Source of the DNA: Robertmurraya siralis
GTDB lineage: Bacteria; Bacillota; Bacilli; Bacillales; Cytobacillaceae
DNA: 64,000 nucleotides
Direction of reading: 5' to 3'
Assembly: GCF_005502275.1 (NCBI RefSeq)
Contig: NZ_SWLZ01000001.1
Location: 1 to 64,000, forward strand
Shown here: positions 7,127-17,104 of the stretch, piece by piece
Numbering within the stretch: position 1 is the stretch's first letter
How the letters are laid out: every line of letters begins with the position of its first letter
Made by a program: the position numbers and the translations under genes
The notes under the pieces: model-generated
What the model was told of the DNA's origin: nothing
Seen by the model: only the letters and a program-made list of their open reading frames with translations
Databases searched by the model: none

Positions 7127-8359
7127 GTGGAAACACTTACAAAGGTGGCCAAAATAATAGAAATTGAGAATGGGAGTATTTTATCACCACAAGGATTTCA
7201 TACAGGTGGAATTCATGCAGGGTTAAGATATGCTAAAAAAGATGTGGGCATGATTTTTAGTGAAGTTCCTGCTGAGAGTGCGGCAGTTTATACTTTACAT
7301 GATTTTCAAGCCGCACCAATAGCTGTCACGAAAGAAAGCATAAGCCATAGTGGTAAATTGCAGGCAGTGGTTGTCAATAGCGCTTGCGCCAATGCTTGTA
7401 CAGGAGAACAAGGTTTAAAAGATGCCTATGAGATGAGGGAATTAGCCGCACATAAAGTTCAGGTGGATGAATTTTTAGTCGCTGTTGCTTCTACAGGTGT
7501 CATTGGCGAATATATGAAAATGGATAAAATTAAGAAAGGAATCGAGCAAATTCAGTTAGGGAATGCTTCCACCAATGCAATGGACTTCCAGACGGCTATC
7601 TTAACGACAGATACATGTATGAAAAAGTGTGGCTTTCAAGCTGAAATCGACGGCAAGATCGTTCACATGGGTGGAGCTGCGAAAGGCTCTGGAATGATTC
7701 ATCCGAATATGGCGACAATGCTTGGTTTTATTACAACCGATGCAAATATCACTTCTGAAAACTTGCATGCAGCTTTAAAAGAAGTTACTAATTATACCTT
7801 TAATCAAATTACCGTTGATGGGGATACGTCAACAAATGATATGGTTCTTGTAATGGCAAATGGCTTGGCTGAAAATCAATTGCTATCACCATCACATCCT
7901 GAATGGGAAGTATTTATTCAGCTTTTAACTAAAACTTGTGAAAGCTTAGCAAAGCAAATTGCCAAAGACGGTGAAGGTGCTACAAAACTTGTAGAGGTAC
8001 ATGTAACAGGGGCATACGATGAGGAGGATGCACGTAAGATTGCAAAACAAATTGTGGGTTCAAATCTTGTGAAAACAGCTATATATGGAGCCGATGCAAA
8101 CTGGGGAAGAATTATTGGGGCGATCGGGCAAGCGGATACGAAAGCAAAAGCAAATAAAATCACGATATCGATTGGTCCAGTGAAGATGCTTGATAAAAGC
8201 GAAATCATTTTATTTTCTGAGGAAGAAGCAAGCGAGTATTTAAAAGCAGATTTTATTGAGATTTTTGTTGATTTGCATATGGGAGAGGGAAGTGGTACCG
8301 CCTGGGGCTGTGATTTAACTTATGATTATGTGAAAATTAATGCGAGCTATCGAACATAG
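7127..8359 (+). CDS. argJ: Bifunctional ornithine acetyltransferase / N-acetylglutamate synthase
   Basis: 410-residue enzyme that moves the acetyl group from N-acetylornithine to glutamate, recycling acetyl through the pathway; many Bacillus enzymes can also use acetyl-CoA. The autoproteolysis site is visible as NMATMLG, with cleavage expected between A196 and T197 to give alpha and beta chains, T197 becoming the nucleophile. Translation starts at GTG 7127 after AAGGAGG (7113-7119). Second gene of the arginine operon. Confidence 0.97.
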   Translation: METLTKVAKIIEIENGSILSPQGFHTGGIHAGLRYAKKDVGMIFSEVPAESAAVYTLHDFQAAPIAVTKESISHSGKLQAVVVNSACANACTGEQGLKDAYEMRELAAHKVQVDEFLVAVASTGVIGEYMKMDKIKKGIEQIQLGNASTNAMDFQTAILTTDTCMKKCGFQAEIDGKIVHMGGAAKGSGMIHPNMATMLGFITTDANITSENLHAALKEVTNYTFNQITVDGDTSTNDMVLVMANGLAENQLLSPSHPEWEVFIQLLTKTCESLAKQIAKDGEGATKLVEVHVTGAYDEEDARKIAKQIVGSNLVKTAIYGADANWGRIIGAIGQADTKAKANKITISIGPVKMLDKSEIILFSEEEASEYLKADFIEIFVDLHMGEGSGTAWGCDLTYDYVKINASYRT

Positions 8360-8370
8360 GGGAGCGAAAC

Positions 8371-9144
8371 ATGAAGATCATATTAATTAAATGTGGCGGC
8401 AGTACCCTTGAAGAATTATCGGCAGAATTTTTTAAAAGTCTTCAAGAATTGAAGAAACAAAACTATCGTATTGTCATTATTCATGGTGGGGGACCCGATA
8501 TAAATCAAATGTTGGGGCAATTGAATGTTCAGGCAGAGTATGTTAATGGATTAAGAAAAACAACTGCAGAAATATTAGAAGTAGTCGAGCTTGTATTAGC
8601 AGGCAAGACAAATCGAAGACTTGTTCATATGTTAGAAAGCCATAAGCTTTCAGCACTAGGTTTAAATGGAAGTGACGCCGGCTTGCTAAAAGGATGCTAT
8701 CTCAATAAGGAGGAATTAGGTTATGTGGGAGAAATTACTGAAGTGAATGGAGAACTTATTGACTCTATTTTAGCTCAAGGAATCATCCCTGTCATCACTC
8801 CAATTGCGATAACGAACGCTGGCATAAAGCTGAATGTTAATGCTGACTATGCAGCTGCAGCTGTTGCTAATGCTCTTAAAGTTGAACAATGCTTATTTGT
8901 CACTGATGTGGAAGGAATTATGGTAAACGGAGCAGTCCAAGAAATTCTCCCAGCAGAAGAAGTTGAAAACCTCATCGCTTCGGGTGAAATATATGGGGGG
9001 ATGATCCCAAAGGTCACATCAGCGTTGTCCGTTTTACAAAAAGGAATTGAGAGCGTAAGAATTGTTACTGGAAAGAAGAAAATTTATCAGAATGAGCAAT
9101 GGTTTGGTACAAAGATCCTTGGAAAAGAGAGGTTATGTAAATGA
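8371..9144 (+). CDS. argB: Acetylglutamate kinase
   Basis: 257-residue amino-acid kinase that phosphorylates N-acetylglutamate, second step of the acetylated arginine pathway and usually the feedback-controlled one. Motifs KCGGST (residues 8-13) and IHGGGPDIN (about 38-46) line the ATP and substrate sites. The short form without an N-terminal arginine-sensing helix is seen, as in B. subtilis. The stop overlaps the argD start by four bases, so the two are translationally coupled. Confidence 0.96.
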   Translation: MKIILIKCGGSTLEELSAEFFKSLQELKKQNYRIVIIHGGGPDINQMLGQLNVQAEYVNGLRKTTAEILEVVELVLAGKTNRRLVHMLESHKLSALGLNGSDAGLLKGCYLNKEELGYVGEITEVNGELIDSILAQGIIPVITPIAITNAGIKLNVNADYAAAAVANALKVEQCLFVTDVEGIMVNGAVQEILPAEEVENLIASGEIYGGMIPKVTSALSVLQKGIESVRIVTGKKKIYQNEQWFGTKILGKERLCK

Positions 9145-10304
9145 GTTATTTATTTCCGACTTATGCCCGTTGGGATGTAGAGCCTGTTGATGCAGCGGGA
9201 AGCTATTTAACCGATAGCGAAGGGAAACAGTATCTGGATTTTACATCGGGAATTGGTGTCTGCAATCTCGGTCATCGACCTCGGGTAGTAAAGGAAGCGA
9301 TTGAACATCAGCTCAATCGGTTTTGGCATGTGTCTAATCTTTTTGCTAGTGGTGAGCAAGAGAAAGCAGCTAAAAAGTTGGCAACGGCCGCTGAGATGGA
9401 TGCGGTATTCTTTGCAAACAGTGGGGCCGAAGCGAATGAAGCGGCAATTAAATTAGCACGAAAGGCGACAGGAAAGCCAAAAATTATTACGTTTAAGAAA
9501 TCATTTCATGGACGAACGTTTGCGACAATGTCAGCAACAGGTCAAGATAAAATCAAGTCTGGATATGGGCCTATGCTGGAGAAATTCTCCTATGCAACCT
9601 ATAATGATATCGATTCTGTAAAGGAAATATTCACTGACGATGTCGCTGCTGTGATGTTAGAAATCATTCAAGGAGAAGGTGGAGTTCATGTTGGGGATAA
9701 AAGCTTTTTACAGGCAGTTGAAAAGCTTTGTCATGAAAAGAATGCCCTCCTTATCGTTGACGAAATTCAAACTGGAATTGGGAGAACAGGAAGACCATTT
9801 GCGTTTCAACATTTTTCCTTAAATCCTGATATAGTCACTTCCGCGAAAGGTTTGGGAAGTGGTGTTCCGATTGGTGCCGTTTTGGGGAAGGAAAGCTTAA
9901 AAGCATTTTTTGGACCTGGAAGCCATGGTTCAACTTTTGGCGGTAATCCGATTAGTATAGCGGCTGCAAATGCGACGATGAACATTATTTTTGATGAGGT
10001 TTTTCTGAAAGAGGTTGAACATAAAGGCGATTACTTAATCTCACAGTTAGCAAAGTTTTTTCAAAGCAACACCTTAGTGAAGGAAGTTCGTGGCAAAGGA
10101 TTAATGATAGGAATCGAATTTAAACAATCAATTCAGGCGATTTTACAAGAATTAAGAACAGAAGGTGTTCTTGCCCTACCTGCAGGAGAAAATGTTCTTA
10201 GGCTTTTGCCGCCATTAACGGCAACCATTCATGAAATTGATGAATTTCTTATTCATTTAAAAAAGGTCGTTGAAGCAATAGCAGAGCCTGTTGTAAAGGC
10301 TTAA
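9141..10304 (+). CDS. argD: Acetylornithine aminotransferase
   Basis: 387-residue class III PLP aminotransferase converting N-acetylglutamate semialdehyde to N-acetylornithine. The PLP lysine is in TSAKGLGSGVPIGA, preceded by IVDEIQTGIGRTG containing the aspartate that contacts the cofactor ring. ATG overlaps the argB stop. A 70-nt gap follows before carA; no terminator is visible there, so the operon probably continues. Confidence 0.96.
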   Translation: MSYLFPTYARWDVEPVDAAGSYLTDSEGKQYLDFTSGIGVCNLGHRPRVVKEAIEHQLNRFWHVSNLFASGEQEKAAKKLATAAEMDAVFFANSGAEANEAAIKLARKATGKPKIITFKKSFHGRTFATMSATGQDKIKSGYGPMLEKFSYATYNDIDSVKEIFTDDVAAVMLEIIQGEGGVHVGDKSFLQAVEKLCHEKNALLIVDEIQTGIGRTGRPFAFQHFSLNPDIVTSAKGLGSGVPIGAVLGKESLKAFFGPGSHGSTFGGNPISIAAANATMNIIFDEVFLKEVEHKGDYLISQLAKFFQSNTLVKEVRGKGLMIGIEFKQSIQAILQELRTEGVLALPAGENVLRLLPPLTATIHEIDEFLIHLKKVVEAIAEPVVKA

Positions 10305-10374
10305 TTTTTATCCTGAAAATGCATAAATATGTGATCTAGAATATAAATATACGTATAGGTTTGAGGTGTTTGCT

Positions 10375-11457
10375 ATGAAGGGATATTTACACTTGCAAAG
10401 TGGAGATATATATGAAGGAAACTGGAATACGAATATTCCGATACAGCAGATAGAGGGAGAGGTTGTCTTCTATACTGGAATGACCGGTTACCAAGAGGTT
10501 CTGACAGACCCGAGCTATAAGGATCAAATTATTGTTTTCACATATCCGCTTATTGGAAATTATGGGATTAATGAGGAGGATTTTGAAAGCAAGAAACCTC
10601 ATGTTGCAGGCGTTGTTGTATATGAAGCCAATATGGAAACGTCCCATTATCAAGCAGCTTACTCTCTTCAAGAGTATCTTGAAAAGTGGGAAATTCCTCT
10701 ACTATCTCATATTGACACGCGTGCCATTGTGAAGAAGATTCGTGCCTATGGTTCTATGCCAGCTCTTATTTCAAAGAAACAAGAAAATAGTGAACTTGGC
10801 GGACAATCATTAGATTCGGAAAAGGTTTCACATGTGTCAGAAAAACTAATGAAAACGTATGGGAAAGGCAGTCTTCATATTGTCTTGATCGATTTCGGCG
10901 CAAAAAATTCAATTTTGTCATCACTGCTTAAAAGAGATTGCCAAGTAACGGTTGTCCCATACAATACATCTTACAAAGCAGTTACGGCTATTGCTCCTGA
11001 TGGGGTTCTGTTATCGAATGGACCGGGGAATCCAAAACAACTGCAGGACGTATTGCCAACGATCCGCCAGCTTGTTGAAACGTATCCGACACTTGGCATT
11101 TGTTTGGGACATCAGCTTGTTGCTTTAGCATTGGGAGGAAATACGAAAAAACTATTATTTGGTCACCGAGGTGCCAATCATCCAATTAAGGATTATCAAA
11201 AAAACAGAGTATTTATGTCATCTCAAAATCACAGTTATGTGGTTGATGAGGATAGCATAAAAGGAACGGGATTAGTGGGCAGGTTTTATCATTTACACGA
11301 TCAATCTGTTGAGGGCTTAATTCATAAAGATTTGCCACTGCAAACAGTGCAATTTCATCCGGAGGCAAATCCCGGTCCATCAGAAGGCGACTATATTTTT
11401 GATGAATTTCTACAGATGATAACTGAAAACAAGAGGAGTGCCGCATTATATGCCTAA
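10375..11457 (+). CDS. carA: Carbamoyl-phosphate synthase small subunit, arginine-linked
   Basis: 360-residue glutamine amidotransferase subunit that releases ammonia from glutamine for carbamoyl phosphate synthesis by CarB. The class I amidotransferase nucleophile is C243 in GICLGHQ, and the His/Glu partners lie in QFHPEANPG near the C-terminus. ATG 10375 follows GAGGTG (10363-10368); a GTG at 10366 lies inside that site and is less likely. Location inside the arginine operon shows it is the arginine-dedicated enzyme rather than the pyrimidine one. Confidence 0.95.
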   Translation: MKGYLHLQSGDIYEGNWNTNIPIQQIEGEVVFYTGMTGYQEVLTDPSYKDQIIVFTYPLIGNYGINEEDFESKKPHVAGVVVYEANMETSHYQAAYSLQEYLEKWEIPLLSHIDTRAIVKKIRAYGSMPALISKKQENSELGGQSLDSEKVSHVSEKLMKTYGKGSLHIVLIDFGAKNSILSSLLKRDCQVTVVPYNTSYKAVTAIAPDGVLLSNGPGNPKQLQDVLPTIRQLVETYPTLGICLGHQLVALALGGNTKKLLFGHRGANHPIKDYQKNRVFMSSQNHSYVVDEDSIKGTGLVGRFYHLHDQSVEGLIHKDLPLQTVQFHPEANPGPSEGDYIFDEFLQMITENKRSAALYA

Positions 11458-14400
11458 AGACACCAGCATAGAAACCATATTAGTTATCGGATCAGGACCG
11501 ATTGTTATCGGGCAGGCAGCAGAGTTTGATTATGCAGGTACACAAGGCTGTATTGCTTTGAAAGAAGAAGGCTACAAAGTCATACTCGTCAACAATAATC
11601 CAGCTACGATCATGACTGATTCTAACTTTGCCGATCGCATTTATTTTGAACCATTAACAGTGGATGTGTTAGAAAAAATTATTGAAAAAGAGCGGCCTGA
11701 TGGGTTATTGGCTACATTAGGAGGACAGACTGGATTAAACTTAGCTTTTCAATTAAGTGAACAAGGTATTCTGGAGAAGTATCGAGTTAAAATGCTTGGA
11801 AGTTCAATTGATTCCATAAAAAGAGGAGAGGATCGAGAGGCGTTTCGTCAGCTTATGAAAGATTTACAAGAGCCGGTGCCTGAAAGTGAAATTGTCCACA
11901 CTGTTGAAGAAGCGCAACAATTTGCACAGAAGGTTGATTTTCCCATTATTGTAAGACCAGCTTATACCCTTGGAGGAACAGGTGGTGGAATCGCTGAAGA
12001 TGAAGAGCAGCTTACTCAGCTTGTTTCAGGTGGATTGCAGGAAAGTGCTATTCACCAATGCTTAGTTGAGAGAAGCATCGCTGGTTTTAAAGAAGTGGAA
12101 TATGAAGTCATGCGTGATCGAGCCAATACTTGTATTACCATTTGCAATATGGAAAACTTCGATCCGGTTGGCATCCATACAGGCGATTCAATTGTTGTAG
12201 CGCCGTCACAAACATTAACAGATGATGAATATCAAATGCTGCGCGCGGCAAGCATCAAGATTATTTCTGCACTGGGGATTATTGGTGGATGTAATATTCA
12301 GTTTGCCCTTGATCCGAGGAGTAAAAATTATTATTTAATCGAGGTGAATCCAAGGGTAAGTCGTTCGTCTGCTCTTGCTTCAAAAGCAACAGGTTATCCG
12401 ATTGCCCGTATGGCAGCCAAGCTAGCTGTTGGCTACAGATTAGATGAAATTATTAACCCCGTTACGGGAGATACATTTGCGAGCTTTGAGCCAGCGCTTG
12501 ATTATGTCGTTGTGAAAATACCAAAATGGCCCTTTGATAAATTTCCAAAAATCGAACGAAAGCTTGGTACACAAATGAAAGCTACCGGCGAAGTCATGAG
12601 CATCGATCGGAGCTTTGAACGTGCACTGCTTAAGGCGATCCATTCCTTAGAGATTGATGTGCTGGATTTACAGCTACCGGGCTTATCTAGCAGTAACACA
12701 GAGCAATTAATCGAGCAGCTACTCCAACAAAATGATGAAAGACTTTTTATCTTATTGGAGCTTTTGCGCCGAGACTATGACATCGAACAACTTCATACTA
12801 TAACTAAAATAGATCATTTCTTTTTATCCTATTTCAAAAAACTTGTTTCAATTGAGAGAATGATTGATGCCACGAGTTTTACACAAGTTTCAAGAAACGA
12901 ACTTCAGCTTTTTAAAGAAAAAGGCTTCAGTGACAGCTATTTAGCCAAATGCTGGAACGTAACTGAAAAGGCTGTAAGGATGAAAAGACAAGAATATGGA
13001 ATCGTCCCTTCTTATAAAATGGTCGACACTTGTGCAGCAGAATTTGAAGCAAAATCAAATTATTATTACTCGACTTATTTTGGCGAAAATGAACAAATTA
13101 CATCTTCTAAACAAAAGGTTCTCATTATTGGAAGTGGGCCGATCCGCATTGGTCAAGGAGTGGAATTTGATTATTGTTCCGTTCACGGCGTCTTTGCTCT
13201 TAAAGAGCTAGGGGTGGAAACGATTATGATCAACAATAATCCTGAAACGGTTAGCACTGATTTTGCAACAGCAGACAAATTGTATTTTGAACCGTTAATG
13301 CTGGAGGATATTTTAAATGTGATCGATGCTGAAGGAGTAACTGATTGTATTATCCAGCTTGGAGGACAGACAGCGATCAATTTAGCGAAAGAGCTTGAGG
13401 CGTGGAATGTAAATATTTTAGGAACAAAATCAGATGTTATTGATGTACTCGAAGATCGCAAACTTTTTTATCAGCTACTAGACGATTTGGCTATTCCCCA
13501 TTTACAAGGAGACATCGTTCATAATGGAGATGAATTAGTGAAAACGGTGGGGAAAATCGGGTATCCTGTTTTATTGAGACCGTCCTTCGTTATAGGCGGA
13601 AAAGGAATGGAAATCATTCAAAATGAAATTGAATTGCAGGAATATATGGATAAGGGGCTGGCGCGTTACCCGTTTTTAGTAGATGAGTTTCTTCATGCAA
13701 CCGAAGCAGAGGTTGATCTTGTCACAGATGGACAGTTTATTATTATGCCTACGATTATGGAGCATATTGAAAAAACAGGAGTTCATTCAGGCGACAGTTT
13801 ATCTGTCCTTCCTGCACAAAGACTATCACCTACAGTTAGAGGGAAAATAAGTGATTATGCAAAGAGAATCGCTACCTTTTTGCATTATAAAGGACTAATG
13901 AATATTCAATTCATCATTGAGGATGATGATGTCTATGTACTTGAAGTTAATCCTCGCGCTAGTAGAACTGTACCGATCGTTAGTAAAGTAACAGGTGTTC
14001 CGCTTGTGCAAATAGCGACAAAAATATTGCTTGGGAAATATAAAGTGTCGAAAGCTGATGAAGAACAAAATTTAATGGCGATTCCGTTTGTTTGTGTAAA
14101 ATACCCTGTCTTCTCTAATTATGCTTTAAAAGGGATGGATTCGAAGGTTAGCGCGGAAATGCGTTCCACTGGTGAAGGAATTAGTTTAGGAACCTCGGAG
14201 GGAGAAGCTTTGCGAAAAGCTTTCCATCAGGCAATTCGGCCTTCGGGTAGGATTGTGGTGAAAGAAAATATTGAGCTCGTTGATTTAGCTGAACCTTTCG
14301 AACTTGTCGTGTCTGACAGTGAAGAGCTGTTGGGGGAACCGACGATTGCCTACTTTAATCCGAAGGAAGAGCTTGAAGATAAACGATTGCGTGAATATGC

Positions 14401-14530
14401 AACGAAGAGGAGGATTATAAGCTTCACTGAACCGGAGAGTCTTAAAGCGTATAATCGAGCTTTAAAAGTAAAGGATTTTGAGATAAAAGCATTGGAGGAT
14501 TGGCATTCTTCATTAATTGTTAAAGTGTGA
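11450..14530 (+). CDS. carB: Carbamoyl-phosphate synthase large subunit, arginine-linked
   Basis: 1026-residue ATP-grasp synthase with two homologous halves, each beginning with a recognisable nucleotide-fold motif ([19 protein letters not shown] near residue 14 and [19 protein letters not shown] near 564). It combines bicarbonate, ammonia and two ATP to make carbamoyl phosphate for ArgF. Its C-terminal regulatory part is shorter than in pyrimidine-controlled enzymes, as expected for an arginine-specific form. ATG 11450 overlaps the end of carA by eight bases, after AAGAGGAG (11431-11438). Its stop overlaps the region before argF. Confidence 0.96.
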   Translation: MPKDTSIETILVIGSGPIVIGQAAEFDYAGTQGCIALKEEGYKVILVNNNPATIMTDSNFADRIYFEPLTVDVLEKIIEKERPDGLLATLGGQTGLNLAFQLSEQGILEKYRVKMLGSSIDSIKRGEDREAFRQLMKDLQEPVPESEIVHTVEEAQQFAQKVDFPIIVRPAYTLGGTGGGIAEDEEQLTQLVSGGLQESAIHQCLVERSIAGFKEVEYEVMRDRANTCITICNMENFDPVGIHTGDSIVVAPSQTLTDDEYQMLRAASIKIISALGIIGGCNIQFALDPRSKNYYLIEVNPRVSRSSALASKATGYPIARMAAKLAVGYRLDEIINPVTGDTFASFEPALDYVVVKIPKWPFDKFPKIERKLGTQMKATGEVMSIDRSFERALLKAIHSLEIDVLDLQLPGLSSSNTEQLIEQLLQQNDERLFILLELLRRDYDIEQLHTITKIDHFFLSYFKKLVSIERMIDATSFTQVSRNELQLFKEKGFSDSYLAKCWNVTEKAVRMKRQEYGIVPSYKMVDTCAAEFEAKSNYYYSTYFGENEQITSSKQKVLIIGSGPIRIGQGVEFDYCSVHGVFALKELGVETIMINNNPETVSTDFATADKLYFEPLMLEDILNVIDAEGVTDCIIQLGGQTAINLAKELEAWNVNILGTKSDVIDVLEDRKLFYQLLDDLAIPHLQGDIVHNGDELVKTVGKIGYPVLLRPSFVIGGKGMEIIQNEIELQEYMDKGLARYPFLVDEFLHATEAEVDLVTDGQFIIMPTIMEHIEKTGVHSGDSLSVLPAQRLSPTVRGKISDYAKRIATFLHYKGLMNIQFIIEDDDVYVLEVNPRASRTVPIVSKVTGVPLVQIATKILLGKYKVSKADEEQNLMAIPFVCVKYPVFSNYALKGMDSKVSAEMRSTGEGISLGTSEGEALRKAFHQAIRPSGRIVVKENIELVDLAEPFELVVSDSEELLGEPTIAYFNPKEELEDKRLREYATKRRIISFTEPESLKAYNRALKVKDFEIKALEDWHSSLIVKV

Positions 14531-14568
14531 GGAAGAGTTGTGAAATGGGAGAGGAAGTGGAAGTGAAG

Positions 14569-15528
14569 ATGTTATCATTACAAGCGAAAGATGAAATCAC
14601 AAGTATTAAGGGCAAAGATTTACTAACATTAGCTGATTATTCTCCTGCAGTGATTACAGGACTGTTAAAAAAAGCAAAGGAATTAAAGGCGGCCTATCTA
14701 TCTGGAGAAGCGACCCCTGTTCTAAAAGGTAAAATATTGGGATTAATTTTTGATAAACCTTCAACCCGCACAAGAGTTTCTTTTGAAGCAGGGATGCTGC
14801 AATTAGGTGGTCAAGTGATTCATCTAAATGGCCAAGAAATGCAGCTTGGTAGAGGAGAACCGATTTCGGATACAGCAAAAGTACTCTCACAATATATTGA
14901 CGCTGTTATGATCCGTACATTTTCTCATGAGCGTGTCGTAGAGCTTGCTGAGCATGCAACGATCCCGATTATTAATGGATTGACTGATTTGTATCATCCA
15001 TGCCAGGCGTTAGCTGATTTATTAACGATTGAAGAGGAAAAAGGAAAATTGCAGAGGGTTAAAATGGCATATATAGGTGACGGAAATAATGTTGCCCATT
15101 CTTTGATGATTGCTGCAGCAAAAACAGGGATGAATCTAGTTGTTGCGACCCCTGTTGGCTATGAGCCAAAAGAGAAAGTTGTTGAATTAGCAAAGAAATT
15201 TGCTTTTGAAAGTGGTGGAGCGATTGCGGTCACGAATGATCCAGTAGAAGCTGTTGCTGGAGCCGATGTCATTTATACGGACGTGTGGACGAGTATGGGC
15301 CAAGAAGCTGAAAATGCACAGAGACTACTTGACTTCAAGGGTTTTCAAGTGAATGAAAAGCTTGTTGCAGGAGCAAAGGAAGATTATTTATTCCTTCATT
15401 GCCTGCCTGCCCATAGAGGTGAAGAAGTTGCTGGAGAAGTGATTGATGGGGCTCGCTCTTTTGTATTTCAGCAAGCAGGCAACAGACTTCATGTACAGAA
15501 AGCATTATTAGTGGAAATTTTAAAATAA
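14569..15528 (+). CDS. argF: Ornithine carbamoyltransferase
   Basis: About 319-residue cytosolic transferase that makes citrulline from ornithine and carbamoyl phosphate. The carbamoyl-phosphate motif STRTR is at residues 65-69 and the ornithine-site motif HCLPAHRG lies near the C-terminus. The start is uncertain: ATG 14569 is used here, but GTG 14563 in the same frame is better spaced from GAGG at 14551-14554, and the open frame extends back to 14527 overlapping the carB stop. Last gene of the operon; a strong terminator follows. Confidence 0.95.
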   Translation: MLSLQAKDEITSIKGKDLLTLADYSPAVITGLLKKAKELKAAYLSGEATPVLKGKILGLIFDKPSTRTRVSFEAGMLQLGGQVIHLNGQEMQLGRGEPISDTAKVLSQYIDAVMIRTFSHERVVELAEHATIPIINGLTDLYHPCQALADLLTIEEEKGKLQRVKMAYIGDGNNVAHSLMIAAAKTGMNLVVATPVGYEPKEKVVELAKKFAFESGGAIAVTNDPVEAVAGADVIYTDVWTSMGQEAENAQRLLDFKGFQVNEKLVAGAKEDYLFLHCLPAHRGEEVAGEVIDGARSFVFQQAGNRLHVQKALLVEILK

Positions 15529-15571
15529 TTTCACAATGAGATGGTTCTTGTTGAGATACAATACTGTCAAG

Positions 15572-15612
15572 CAAATAATAGAGCAGCCAACAGTCGGCTG
15601 CTCTATTATTTG
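15572..15612. terminator. Terminator of the arginine operon
   Basis: A 17-bp perfect stem (15572-15588 with 15596-15612) with a 7-nt loop and T-rich 3' arm. It lies between argF (plus) and uppP (minus), so it can end transcription from both sides. Confidence 0.85.
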
Positions 15613-15734
15613 TCTATCGTCTGGGTAATCTGCAATACAGCTCAAAAACTAAAAAAAGATTACCATTAAAGGCACAAGAACTAAAAAATGGCCAAGCACC
15701 ATGAAAATATGTTTTGTAAAATGATTTAATACAA

Positions 15735-16544
15735 CTAAGTTAACAATAATACTAATGGTCCAACGATAAAACAGTAAATGGCAAAATATTTAAGATTTCC
15801 TCTTGCCATAATATTCATAAACCACTTTAGGGAAAAATACGATGCAACTAATGAAGCAAAAAATGCCAATGTATAAGGCAATGCTAATTGAGCAAGATTC
15901 TCGTCGCCCAATATATCCTTAAATCCAAGAATCATACCACCGACACTAACGGGTATATATAATAGAAAAGAATATCTTAAAGCAGTTTCCTGCTTCATTC
16001 CTGAACCCATCGCTGCAACAATTGTTGCTCCAGAACGACTGATTCCAGGGATGAGAGCAACTGCCTGTGCAAGTCCAACAATTATTGCATCACGCATAGT
16101 CAAATCTGCGTCGTTTTTACGCCCACGTAGATTACGAATAAGCCACAAAGCAATCCCTGTAATTAATAAAGTAGCACCTGTAACTTTAATGCCTGTTAAA
16201 TGCGATGAGATATAATCTTCAAATAAAATCCCCACCACACCAGCTGGGATTGTTCCAATGATTAAGTAAATAATAAAGCGAAAATCTGATTTAGCTGATT
16301 CTTCTTTTCTTATGACATAAGCAAGCCCATTCTCAATCAGTCTCCAAATATCTTTGCGATAAATAATCAGGACAGCGATTAATGATGCTGTATTTACAAG
16401 AATAGCAAAGCTTAATCCCTTAATTTCAACGTTTAGAAAATGACCAGCAATTTCTAAATGCCCACTTGATGAAATCGGAATCGGTTCGGTAAAACCTTGT
16501 AAAAGTCCTAAAAGAAAGTATTTAACAATTTCAAAAAAATCCAT
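15735..16544 (-). CDS. uppP: Undecaprenyl-diphosphatase (BacA/UppP family)
   Basis: 269-residue polytopic membrane enzyme that dephosphorylates undecaprenyl diphosphate to recycle the cell-wall lipid carrier; overproduction gives bacitracin resistance in this family. The two signature regions are visible: [17 protein letters not shown] (about 14-30), where the Glu and Ser-rich stretch form the active site, and [10 protein letters not shown] in the second half. ATG 16544 follows AGGAGG (complement of 16551-16556). Monocistronic and divergent from yjzC. Confidence 0.95.
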   Translation of the reverse strand: MDFFEIVKYFLLGLLQGFTEPIPISSSGHLEIAGHFLNVEIKGLSFAILVNTASLIAVLIIYRKDIWRLIENGLAYVIRKEESAKSDFRFIIYLIIGTIPAGVVGILFEDYISSHLTGIKVTGATLLITGIALWLIRNLRGRKNDADLTMRDAIIVGLAQAVALIPGISRSGATIVAAMGSGMKQETALRYSFLLYIPVSVGGMILGFKDILGDENLAQLALPYTLAFFASLVASYFSLKWFMNIMARGNLKYFAIYCFIVGPLVLLLT

Positions 16545-16718
16545 AATATGCCTCCTGATTTTAAACAAAATTCACAGATTCTACTATACCACACCTATTC
16601 GCGTTCATGTACGTAAAGTATAGACGAAAAAGAAAAATAGAAAGTTTCATTCATTGAGATTCATGAAAGATTCATGGAAGGAAATAATAATCTTATCAAA
16701 AAGGAAAGGAGAGTATCT

Positions 16719-16910
16719 ATGGGACAGAGCCATAAATTTCGTGCAGGTCAAAAGGCGCCGAACAATGGAATATATGTAGAGATTGGTGAAGAGGGCGATG
16801 GTGTCATGAATCCGAAAAAGATAAAACTCAAAGCAGGTGATCACTTCCCTGAAAACTCAAATCATAATCGCCACTGGACTTACAAAACAAAACCTAGAGA
16901 TTCAGGTTGA
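16719..16910 (+). CDS. yjzC: YjzC family small protein
   Basis: 63-residue hydrophilic protein with the family sequence MGQSHKFRAGQKAPNNG at its start and a conserved NPKKIKLKAGD stretch. Function is unknown. It has no membrane segment or cysteines. ATG 16719 follows AAAGGAGAG; an upstream in-frame ATG at 16674 lacks a site. Its position after the arginine operon and before yjzD is conserved with B. subtilis. Confidence 0.85.
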   Translation: MGQSHKFRAGQKAPNNGIYVEIGEEGDGVMNPKKIKLKAGDHFPENSNHNRHWTYKTKPRDSG

Positions 16911-17017
16911 TCATCGTACCTATCCGTCTTTGTGATTGTAATAAAGCTGATTTAAACACCCTCCACTCATGGGCTGGTGTCATTTTACTTTATAATTCAG
17001 AAATTTTATGTACCTTT

Positions 17018-17039
17018 GCCACCCTCTTCAATGGGTGGC
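17018..17039. terminator. Weak hairpin upstream of clpB
   Basis: GCCACCC (17018-17024) pairs with GGGTGGC (17033-17039), followed by TTT. Short stem and short T-run, so a weak terminator for yjzC at best. Confidence 0.35.
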
Positions 17040-17092
17040 TTTACATATGCAGAAAAAGGCTTATAATGAAGTAAAGGTCAAAATAGGTCAAA
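17040..17092 (+). promoter_or_regulatory. clpB promoter with CtsR operator
   Basis: TTTACA (17040-17045) and TATAAT (17062-17067) spaced by 16 nt form the promoter. Downstream, GGTCAAA-ATA-GGTCAAA (17076-17092) is a perfect match to the heptad direct repeat bound by the class III heat-shock repressor CtsR. The operator sits just after the transcription start and directly abuts the ribosome-binding site, so bound CtsR should block transcription until heat or protein stress inactivates it. Confidence 0.9.
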
Positions 17093-17104
17093 GGAGGAGT
17101 TAAA